From NCBI GenBank assembly GCA_934613165.1, contig CAKTSW010000053.1, forward strand, positions 1 through 7,982: a stretch of DNA of 7,982 nucleotides, written 5' to 3'. The notes under the pieces were generated by a model. The model had not been told where the DNA came from and did no database searches. It saw nothing but the letters and a program-made list of their open reading frames with translations. The DNA comes from an uncultured Ellagibacter sp. (GTDB lineage Bacteria; Actinomycetota; Coriobacteriia; Coriobacteriales; Eggerthellaceae). Both the position numbers and the translations under genes were made by a program. Shown here in pieces: positions 1 to 5,869 of this stretch; the first letter of the stretch is position 1, and every line of letters begins with the position of its first letter.

Positions 1-11
1 AAAATCAGGTG

Positions 12-35
12 TGTGACTTGCCATAACAAGTCACA
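12..35. repeat. Perfect 9-bp inverted repeat (hairpin) upstream of the DUF1232 gene
   Basis: TGTGACTTG at 12-20 and its exact reverse complement CAAGTCACA at 27-35 enclose a 6-base loop. No T-tract follows on the plus strand. On the minus strand only a short TTTT lies a few bases beyond, so it is at best a weak terminator. It could be an operator for the three-gene set that begins at 107, or the end of the preceding transcription unit. The symmetry is seen directly; its role is inferred. Confidence 0.6.
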
Positions 36-106
36 AGCCAAAACCGCAGATGATGGACACGAGCGCGTAAGTGATACGCTTTATTTTCGGAAAGGAAGAG
101 GCGCAA

Positions 107-505
107 ATGATTTCAGGGGATTCTGTCAAGAAAGCCTACGACGCAATGACGGGCACAGCGGAAAAGCTCGTCGACGATACCGAGCATCTCCTTGACCTCG
201 CTAGGCAATTGCAAGACGTACTCAAGAAAGCTGCCAAGGCTCTCGGAGACAGCCTTGATGATGTGGCGATTATGGGAAGCATGATTGGCGATTACGCCAA
301 AGGCAACTACAAAGAAATCCCCCGCAAAACGATAGTCAGCATCACTGTTGCCGTTGTATATGTAGTGAGTCCTATCGACTTGATTCCTGATTGCACGCCC
401 GTTGTCGGCTATGCAGACGATATCGCGCTTGTCGGATTTGTCCTTTCCCAGGTACATGAAGACGTGGACGCATATCGCGAATGGAAGAAGTCGCAAAGCA
501 ACTAG
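107..505 (+). CDS. DUF1232 (YkvA-like) small membrane protein
   Basis: A 132-residue protein. Residues about 74-113 carry the DUF1232 signature: a hydrophobic helix (IVSITVAVVYVVSPIDLIPD) followed by PVVGYADDIALVG, the usual SPIDLIPD...PVxGYxDD pattern of YkvA-like proteins. The first 70 residues are charged and helical (KLVDDTEHLLDLARQLQDVL), perhaps a small coiled coil. The molecular function of DUF1232 is not established; it is normally described as a short membrane-associated domain. I chose ATG 107 because AAAGGAAGAG (91-100) sits at correct distance before it; a GTG at 71 in frame has no comparable site. It is the first gene of a set of three in the same direction, with 30 bases to the next start. 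The base composition is lower in GC than the right half of the window. The family call is firm; a role as partner of the two following proteins is inferred from position only. Confidence 0.88.
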   Translation: MISGDSVKKAYDAMTGTAEKLVDDTEHLLDLARQLQDVLKKAAKALGDSLDDVAIMGSMIGDYAKGNYKEIPRKTIVSITVAVVYVVSPIDLIPDCTPVVGYADDIALVGFVLSQVHEDVDAYREWKKSQSN

Positions 506-535
506 CCACACCTCATTTCACAAAGGAGATTGCAA

Positions 536-1723
536 ATGGATTACGAAGAGAATCGCAAGGAGCTCGCAAATCGCATGGTTGACATTGAATTTCACCCCAT
601 CGATTCTGAGTTAGCCATTCGCAGCGACAACTCCATTTCATTTCCCATCGGAGACTTAGCGGCCTACAGCGGAGCAGCAACATCAGTTTTGCCGGCTTTG
701 AAGGGAATTCTGGAATCCGTCCAGCAAACATCAGCGGGAGAACAGCTCTATCGATGCGTATTCCCAAACGGCGTAAGCGGAGCGTTGGCTCAAAAAGATG
801 GGGCTTCACTCGGAGCCATAATGAATGGCAATCGAATTGCCGGCCAAGCCCGTTGGGTTCCCGTTGGAGGAGCGGCCGCCGGCGCAGGAGTTGCGACAAT
901 CGCCCCGGCAATCATTTTCATAACCGCAATGACAGTGCAAATCAACAAGAAGTTGACCCATTTGCAAAAAACCGCCGATGAAATCCTCGGTTTCCTCGAA
1001 CAAGATAAGCAATCACATATGAAAGCAGATTTGAAAATCCTTGCGGAAATCATGGATGGGTATAGGCAGAACTGGGAAAACGAATCGTTTATCCACGCCA
1101 AACTTGTACAGACCGACTCCATCAAACGCGAGTCCCTCGCAAACATCGATTTTTATAAGGCAAAGGCAGCTCAAAAGGCAGAAGGCAGGGAGCTCATCCA
1201 TTTCAACTTCGCTTCCAATAAGTTCAATGATGTGCAAAACCTGTTCGGCAGCTATCGCTCTGCGGTGTATTTGTATTCTTATTCTTCGTTCGCCGAGCTT
1301 TTGTTGATGGGCGATTACCGCGAATCAGCCATCAACAGCGTCAAAAATAAGCTTGAAGAATGCGAGAGCAGATACCGAGAGTTTTACAGCAAATGTTTCG
1401 ACGAATTGCGCGAAAGCGCCGACACAGGCTTTGACAATTTAGCAGTTCGAGGAGTCGCAAGTGCAACCGGGCTCCTTGGCAGCGTCATTGGCAGCATCCC
1501 AGTCATTCGCAAAGGGCCCATTGACGAAGCTCTCGAAAGCGCAAGCGACTTCTTGAAAAATACCAGCAAAGAATCTGTTGAGAAGATGCTTGACGAATTC
1601 CGCCAGAATGAGTCAACAGACTCTGACGTTTTCATTAATAACGTGGAACTCATCGGCAGCTGCTTCAACAAACCAGCAACACTCATTACTGATGGACACA
1701 CTATTACCGTTCAGATTGATTAA
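536..1723 (+). CDS. Uncharacterised membrane-active-looking protein with glycine-rich hydrophobic segments and coiled coil
   Basis: A 395-residue protein I cannot assign to a named family. AAAGGAG at 522-528 with a 7-base spacer fixes ATG 536; a TTG six bases upstream is less likely. No signal peptide is seen. Residues 1-107 look like a globular domain with polar and mixed sequence, including LYRCVFPNGVSGALAQKDG (71-89) and an IAGQARWVPV stretch. Residues 108-133 form a glycine/alanine-rich hydrophobic segment ending IAPAIIFITAMTV. Residues 134-300 are highly charged and helical (INKKLTHLQKTADEILGFLEQDKQ and later heptad-like stretches). A second glycine-rich hydrophobic segment lies at 306-324 (GVASATGLLGSVIGSIPVI), followed by a helical tail and a short beta-like C-terminus. 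Hydrophobic segments bracketing long helices are reminiscent of alpha-helical pore formers or apolipoprotein-L-like proteins, but this is analogy of shape, not demonstrated homology. The gene ends in tandem stops (TAATAA). No catalytic motif was found. Confidence 0.82.
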   Translation: MDYEENRKELANRMVDIEFHPIDSELAIRSDNSISFPIGDLAAYSGAATSVLPALKGILESVQQTSAGEQLYRCVFPNGVSGALAQKDGASLGAIMNGNRIAGQARWVPVGGAAAGAGVATIAPAIIFITAMTVQINKKLTHLQKTADEILGFLEQDKQSHMKADLKILAEIMDGYRQNWENESFIHAKLVQTDSIKRESLANIDFYKAKAAQKAEGRELIHFNFASNKFNDVQNLFGSYRSAVYLYSYSSFAELLLMGDYRESAINSVKNKLEECESRYREFYSKCFDELRESADTGFDNLAVRGVASATGLLGSVIGSIPVIRKGPIDEALESASDFLKNTSKESVEKMLDEFRQNESTDSDVFINNVELIGSCFNKPATLITDGHTITVQID

Positions 1724-1730
1724 TAAGGAG

Positions 1731-1767
1731 ATCTGACTGCGCTCAGCCGATCGTATGCGAGTCAGAT
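1731..1767. repeat. Intergenic hairpin between the second and third island genes
   Basis: ATCTGACT (1731-1738) is matched by AGTCAGAT (1760-1767), giving an 8-bp stem with a 21-base loop that contains the palindrome CGATCG (1748-1753). The stem is followed by TGTCTTTCT, a modest pyrimidine run, so it may be a weak terminator or attenuator. It is preceded by a Shine-Dalgarno-like AAGGAG (1725-1730) that has no start codon at normal spacing; the nearest ATG (1755) lies 24 bases on and opens only seven codons. It may set the relative expression of the 1826 gene. Function is inferred. Confidence 0.5.
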
Positions 1768-1810
1768 TGTCTTTCTAAGTCAATACGTAAGCAATGCAAT
1801 TAAGGTTGTT

Positions 1811-1817
1811 GAGGTGA
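1811..1817 (+). promoter_or_regulatory. Ribosome binding site fixing the start at 1826
   Basis: GAGGTGA matches the anti-Shine-Dalgarno sequence closely and is 8 bases before ATG 1826. The alternative in-frame GTG at 1814 lies inside this element and has no good site of its own, so the ATG is preferred. Confidence 0.7.
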
Positions 1818-1825
1818 TTATTGCC

Positions 1826-3694
1826 ATGCAGGACGCGGGGAACTCCGCAAAAACATTGAGCGTACGCCAATGGGTTGGGTATGCGGTTAAAGCAACTGTT
1901 CTCCTCTGCCTCCTTGGAGCAGTTGTCAAATTTGGGCCACACATGCATGCGCTTGGCGTGGCAATTCTATGGGTGCTGCTCATCTGCATTTCTGCACTCG
2001 GATGCGCCTATTTCCGGGTAATACGCAAAACGAGCCGGCACTACCTATTCGCACCGGGACACTTCTTCTCTCAATGGAACAATGGACGTATTCTCGCTTT
2101 CGCCATCGCGTACATCACGGCGGCAATATGCGTAACAAGCCTGTTCTCCGACGTCTTCAGATGGAAGGCCCTCGATTGGGGCATCATTGGATCAGCCGCA
2201 ATTTTCTATCCAGCAGCATATTTCGGCCTACGTCATCTCGTAGGCGACCAGTTTGCGGATGCTTTCAAACAAGCCGGCATCACACGAACCGCAATCTGGG
2301 CCACTATTGCATATCTATGCGCAGCATGGGCCATTGTAAATTTTGCTGTGCCTGTGGTCGACTACCCATCAGCTTATGCCGCTTTTGCCGCAGCACAGCA
2401 ACAGTTCGACGATTCACCCGTCGAGCTGTTGCGTCAAATTGGAATCATCTCGTCACTTGCCAACGGCTTGGCGAATTGGGGAAGCGCTCAGGCCGCATTC
2501 ACCTCTCCATACCTTTATGCGGCATTGAAGATCTTTTTGAGTGCGCTATCACTTGCGGCGATTGGCAGCATGTTAGGCGCATGTTCTATAAGCACATCCG
2601 AGCTAAAGCGTATGTTCTCCGATCTTTCCGTTGACACGCCCACCCCCAAAACCACATCGAGTACGTCGAACGGCAAGAGTAGGATTTCCGCAGCCAAACC
2701 CGAAACGGTGAAAGGTAACTTTCGAGCTCGTTATGCGATAGCCGCTACATGCATGCCTGTGATCATGTTGACGCTGTTTCTCAGCGTAAATGCTCAGCTC
2801 CAGCAGGCGTCCGATCGGGGCGAAACATCCCTCGTCGAGAACATCGCGCACGATGCCGCCGGTTGCGCGGTATATATGCTTGATGGGAAAACCTATGATG
2901 CACAGGCTATGCAGTCCGCCCTCGACGATGCATCGGCCAAGATGAGTGAGCTTTCCACCGAGACAAAAGAGGCCATTATTCCGCTAATCAATGCGTCGTT
3001 CGACGCTCGCATAAACAATATCGACAGCTATCTGGACGACTACTACAGCTTGCCTGCCGACTACGAGCGGCTCACAAGTCTTGTTGGCGGCAACGTAGAC
3101 GATTTCGTCGCTCAACGACTCCAGGAAAAGTTCGACGCAAACATCGACGATTCCGAGTTGACATCGGCGCTTGAAGAATATGGAGACCAACGACAAGCAA
3201 TCATCGAGCAGTTCGATAAGGCGAAGGCGTCATGCGAGCTTGACTACATTCCTGAATGGCTTATAACATCTCAAAAAGTGCTCGACCAGACATTTATCGA
3301 CAGTACGGTTGAGCCCGACAAGTCGATTCTTAGTTTCGAACAGCGTTTTGGCGTGAGCACTGCCGCTGGCTTAAGCGTTGGCGTCGCAACAAAAGCCATT
3401 ACGAAAAAGGTTGTGGAACACGCCGCGGAGAAGCAGGTCTTCGGGAAAATCGCCGCTCGTATCGCAAGCGTGCTCGGTACGCGAGCGACAGGAGGCGTAG
3501 TCGGCGCCGCAATCGGCACTGCCGCCGGCCCCCTCGGCACGATTGCGGGCATCGGAATCGGAACGGCCGCAGGCGTCGGGGTCGATTATGCGCTGCTAAA
3601 GGTTGACGAGAGTCAGAACCGAGAATCTTACAAAGAACAGATAGCCCAAGCCATCGAGGACGAACGTTCGAACATACTTTCAATATTCGAATAA
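1826..3694 (+). CDS. Uncharacterised polytopic membrane protein with extracytoplasmic helical domain and C-terminal glycine zipper
   Basis: A 622-residue protein with no named family that I recognise. Apparent membrane segments are at about residues 17-37, 43-63, 89-107, 118-135, 156-178, 231-252 and 303-322. Between the sixth and seventh lies a Ser/Thr/Lys-rich linker (about 254-301, with TPTPKTTSSTSNGKSR). After the seventh segment residues 323-508 are soluble, acidic and helical (for example LDDASAKMSELSTETKEA), probably facing the outside if the N-terminus is inside. The C-terminal part (509-622) has alternating glycine and alanine, with a glycine zipper at 554-590 (GVVGAAIGTAAG..GTIAGIGIGTAAG), then a VDYALLKVDES motif and a charged helix. 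Glycine zippers pack membrane helices and can form pores or channels. Two cysteines lie in the external domain (AAGCAVYML and KASCELDYI) and could form a disulfide. It follows the 536-1723 gene by 102 bases and a hairpin. No enzyme motif is visible. Probable partner of the two upstream genes; inferred from arrangement, shared composition and membrane character. Confidence 0.82.
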   Translation: MQDAGNSAKTLSVRQWVGYAVKATVLLCLLGAVVKFGPHMHALGVAILWVLLICISALGCAYFRVIRKTSRHYLFAPGHFFSQWNNGRILAFAIAYITAAICVTSLFSDVFRWKALDWGIIGSAAIFYPAAYFGLRHLVGDQFADAFKQAGITRTAIWATIAYLCAAWAIVNFAVPVVDYPSAYAAFAAAQQQFDDSPVELLRQIGIISSLANGLANWGSAQAAFTSPYLYAALKIFLSALSLAAIGSMLGACSISTSELKRMFSDLSVDTPTPKTTSSTSNGKSRISAAKPETVKGNFRARYAIAATCMPVIMLTLFLSVNAQLQQASDRGETSLVENIAHDAAGCAVYMLDGKTYDAQAMQSALDDASAKMSELSTETKEAIIPLINASFDARINNIDSYLDDYYSLPADYERLTSLVGGNVDDFVAQRLQEKFDANIDDSELTSALEEYGDQRQAIIEQFDKAKASCELDYIPEWLITSQKVLDQTFIDSTVEPDKSILSFEQRFGVSTAAGLSVGVATKAITKKVVEHAAEKQVFGKIAARIASVLGTRATGGVVGAAIGTAAGPLGTIAGIGIGTAAGVGVDYALLKVDESQNRESYKEQIAQAIEDERSNILSIFE

Positions 3695-3724
3695 GAGTCT
3701 TGGGCAATGGCCTCGCATGATTAT

Positions 3725-3748
3725 CTGAAATGATTTTTTTCGTTTCAG
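3725..3748. repeat. Hairpin with all-T loop downstream of the 1826-3694 gene
   Basis: CTGAAATGA (3725-3733) pairs with TCGTTTCAG (3740-3748) over nine positions, one of them a G-T wobble, around a loop of six T. The T-run lies in the loop and no T-tract follows the stem, so it is not a standard intrinsic terminator. It could still fold as a 3' RNA structure for the upstream gene or act as a binding site. Confidence 0.4.
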
Positions 3749-3765
3749 CACATAATTTGATATAT

Positions 3766-3781
3766 CGAAAATCTATTTTCG
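3766..3781. promoter_or_regulatory. Inverted repeat, possible operator upstream of the ATPase remnant
   Basis: CGAAAATCTATTTTCG has 7-bp arms around a 2-base centre, 31 bases before the ATG at 3813, in the most AT-rich part of the window. Size and position fit a repressor operator over a promoter. I could not identify a convincing -35/-10 pair around it. Confidence 0.4.
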
Positions 3782-3812
3782 TTTCTAGCTATTCAGTTCT
3801 TAGGGAGCCGCT

Positions 3813-4123
3813 ATGGTCAAACGCGAGGAATACCTCTCGCGCCTGCGCCTTTGGAGGGGAAAAGACGTCATCAAAGTCATCACGGGTGTGCGACGTTGCG
3901 GGAATTCGATTTCGTCACCAACGGCCCCGAAGGCATGAAGTACTGGCAGGTGAGCGAATCCGTCATGAACGAAGAAACACTGCAACGCGAACTGTCGTCG
4001 TTTAGAAGCGTGCGCGACAACTACCCCAAAACGCTTATCACACTCGACGACGCCCGAGAGCAATCGTTCGACGGCATACGGAAAGTCTACGCGCTCGACT
4101 GGCTTACGGGAAAAATCGCATAG
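3813..4123 (+). pseudogene. Remnant of an AAA ATPase with DUF4143 (internal deletion and frameshift)
   Basis: The gene has a good ribosome binding site (AGGGAG, 3802-3807) and opens MVKREEYLSRLRLWRGK, then VIKVITGVRRCG, the typical N-terminus of the ATP-binding proteins that carry DUF4143, where GVRRCGKS is the P-loop. The frame breaks directly after GVRRCG: the next codons give an unrelated tail and a stop at 3936-3938. In another frame, from 3902, the sequence resumes as EFDFVTNGPEGMKYWQV and continues for 73 codons to the stop at 4121, including DNYPKTLITLDD and DGIRKVYALDWL. This is the C-terminal part of the same family (E-[IVF]-DFV nuclease-like motif, then the NYPKxxxTLD and GI...DWL blocks). 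Members are usually around 400 residues, so roughly 300 codons are missing, including the P-loop lysine and Walker B. The bases CGGGAA (3899-3904) fit both the expected P-loop codons and the C-terminal codons, suggesting deletion between short repeats. Surely non-functional as an ATPase. Confidence 0.85.
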
Positions 4124-4159
4124 GCGGGAGCGCGCCGCGTTACGCCTTGCCTAGCCTCC

Positions 4160-5038
4160 CTATTCCCTGATGACGCAGTTGTTCTTGCCGGCGGCCTTCG
4201 CCGTGTACATCGCCTCGTCGGCGCGGCGGATGACGGACTTGGCGTCGGCGATGCGCACATCCTGCTGGAAGTACGCGCCGACGCTGACCGTGATGCCCGG
4301 CTCGCACCCGCCGATGCGCGTATGAACATCCCCGATTCGCCGCCGGGCGTCTTCCCTGCTTATGCCTTTAAGCGCCACGAAGAACTCGTCGCCTCCGTAG
4401 CGCGCGACGATGTCGTCGTCCGTCGGCTTGAAGCATTCGAGCAGCGTTTTCGCCGCGAACTGCAACACCTCGTCGCCGGCCAAGTGGCCGTAGGTGTCGT
4501 TGATGAGCTTGAAGTCGTCGACGTCCGCCATGACGACGGTGAGCGAGACGCCCTCGCGTTGCGCGGAATCGGCCAGAATCGCGAAACGGTCGTTCATGCA
4601 GCGGCGGTTCGACAGGCCCGTCAACTCGTCGGCGTACACCTTGCGGTTGAACGTGGTGATGCGGTCCACGAAATCGTTCGTGCCGAATGCCGAGAGCAGC
4701 ACGTCGTCATGCGATTCGGTGACCACTTCGAGCACATAACGCTCGCCGTCGACCTCGACGCATTGGGCCACGACATGGTAGATGTCCTGGTCGATAAACT
4801 CGAACTTCGTGTAACGGCGCTCGTCCATGAAGCACTTGGCCGAGATGCAGTTCTCGCAACGGTCCTCCTTGCCCCACACGCGATGGCATCCGCCCTGCTG
4901 CGCGACGAGCTCGCCGCCCTCGGGGGAATACACGGTCATGGAAATGGGGTCGACCAGGCGCACGACGTCGAAGAAGTTCGACGCGCCGTCGATGACCTGC
5001 GCGATCTGATCTTTCCCATAGACGGCGCAACCAGGCAT
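4160..5038 (-). CDS. Diguanylate cyclase (GGDEF) with N-terminal cysteine-rich PAS-like sensor domain
   Basis: A 292-residue soluble protein predicted to make cyclic di-GMP from two GTP. Residues 1-108 form a PAS-like sensor region with a cysteine cluster: C51, C61, C64 and C69 (spacing C-x9-C-x2-C-x4-C, including RCENCISAKC), which could hold a metal, Fe-S cluster or redox switch. A short linking helix (about 112-135) leads to the cyclase domain: DELTGLSNRR (137-146), the metal-binding ADVDDFKLIND (171-181), GHLAGDE, and an intact active site RYGGDEF (213-219). The product-binding inhibitory site RxxD nine residues before GGDEF reads TDDD, so the arginine is missing and feedback inhibition by that site is unlikely. 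There is no EAL domain or membrane segment. Start: ATG at 5038 follows GGGGGAG (spacing rather short). The open frame extends upstream to 5500, but that part reads as low-quality antisense of the next gene. About 140 bases separate it from the upstream gene, so it is probably transcribed alone. Family certain; signal sensed unknown. Confidence 0.92.
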   Translation of the reverse strand: MPGCAVYGKDQIAQVIDGASNFFDVVRLVDPISMTVYSPEGGELVAQQGGCHRVWGKEDRCENCISAKCFMDERRYTKFEFIDQDIYHVVAQCVEVDGERYVLEVVTESHDDVLLSAFGTNDFVDRITTFNRKVYADELTGLSNRRCMNDRFAILADSAQREGVSLTVVMADVDDFKLINDTYGHLAGDEVLQFAAKTLLECFKPTDDDIVARYGGDEFFVALKGISREDARRRIGDVHTRIGGCEPGITVSVGAYFQQDVRIADAKSVIRRADEAMYTAKAAGKNNCVIRE

Positions 5039-5181
5039 GTCTCCCCCATTCGTTCGGCTGCTTGACTGCCGTACATGATACCGCAAACGGAGTCGCTCCC
5101 ACAGCAGCACGAGCATCGCAGGCCCTCTTCCCGCGCAGCCCCGAAGAAGCTCTTCCGCGCATCGCGCCGCAAACGCGCCCT

Positions 5182-5763
5182 CTATGCCGCGAGCACGATC
5201 GCCGCGAGAAGGCACGCCTGGCCGGCGGCGTTCACCAGCTGCTCGACCCAATTCGAGCGCGCATCGGCCTGATCGCGATGGGTGGCGAGGTACCCCATCG
5301 CCCCCATGCACGCAATCCAAACGACAGCGATAACAGCGCTCGGGAACGCGCATATCCGCTGCACGAGAGCGCCGGCGGGTGCAGCCGAGCAAAGCGCTCC
5401 CCCGATCATGAGCAAGAACCCGGCAGGCATGGTGACGCGCATCTGCTTGCCCAGAAAAGGCACGTCGCGCCTCGCAAGGGCCAAAACGAGCTTCCAGCAC
5501 ACCTTGCCCGCGCCGCCGATGGCGGAAAGCACCGCCCCGGCCGCGAACAGCGGGCTTCCGATCTCGACGCCGGCGAGAACGGCCGCCGCGCAGAAGAAGG
5601 CGACCGGCAGCGCGTCGACGAGCGCGAGGGCGAGCGTGAATCCCTCGGGGACGTCACCCGCGCCCGCATCGCAGGCCGCTTCGCCGCCGTCATCGCGGCC
5701 CGTCGCGTTTCCGGGCGCCGGAAGCGGATGAGTCGCCTTGCCTCCATCATTCGCCGAGTGCAT
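5182..5763 (-). CDS. Uncharacterised five-helix membrane protein
   Basis: A 193-residue protein of unknown function. The first 37 residues are polar and glycine/alanine/aspartate-rich, with no signal peptide. Then come five hydrophobic segments at about 42-64 (GFTLALALVDALPVAFF), 71-97 (containing GGAGKVCWKLVLAL), 108-128, 140-160 and 173-192. Polar residues conserved-looking within membrane segments (D50, K87, K91, N178, Q182) hint at more than a structural role, but no transporter or enzyme motif is recognised. ATG 5763 has AAAGGA (5772-5777) at an 8-base spacer. It is divergent from the DUF1295 gene at 5870, with 106 bases between the two starts, so the two promoters lie back to back and may be co-regulated. 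I have the impression that relatives occur in Clostridia, unconfirmed. Confidence 0.8.
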   Translation of the reverse strand: MHSANDGGKATHPLPAPGNATGRDDGGEAACDAGAGDVPEGFTLALALVDALPVAFFCAAAVLAGVEIGSPLFAAGAVLSAIGGAGKVCWKLVLALARRDVPFLGKQMRVTMPAGFLLMIGGALCSAAPAGALVQRICAFPSAVIAVVWIACMGAMGYLATHRDQADARSNWVEQLVNAAGQACLLAAIVLAA

Positions 5764-5869
5764 GGCCTATATCCTTTCGTAAACGTTTCCCTTCGCGGCC
5801 CGAAAGCGAGCCGGCAAGGTTCATACTGTAACACGTTGAAAGATAAGCATCCGAAAAAGGGGGATAGCG
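5764..5869. promoter_or_regulatory. Divergent intergenic region with promoters for both flanking membrane-protein genes
   Basis: This 106-base gap lies between two divergent starts, so at least one promoter on each strand is expected here. The middle (about 5820-5850, TCATACTGTAACACGTTGAA) is the least GC-rich part, as promoters often are, but I could not match a clear -35/-10 pair with 16-18 spacing on either strand. The ribosome binding sites sit at 5772-5777 (minus) and about 5855-5863 (plus). Confidence 0.45.

Noticed and set aside
1969..2634. 221-residue plus-strand frame inside the polytopic membrane gene
   Set aside because: It is an alternative frame of the 1826-3694 gene, without its own ribosome binding site or coherent protein features.
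4322..5065. 247-residue plus-strand frame opposite the GGDEF gene
   Set aside because: It is antisense to an intact, motif-complete diguanylate cyclase and has no domain of its own.
5039..5500. Upstream extension of the diguanylate cyclase reading frame to 5500
   Set aside because: The added part is arginine/alanine-rich, overlaps the membrane-protein gene at 5182-5763 on the same strand, and has no domain match. ATG 5038 has its own ribosome binding site.
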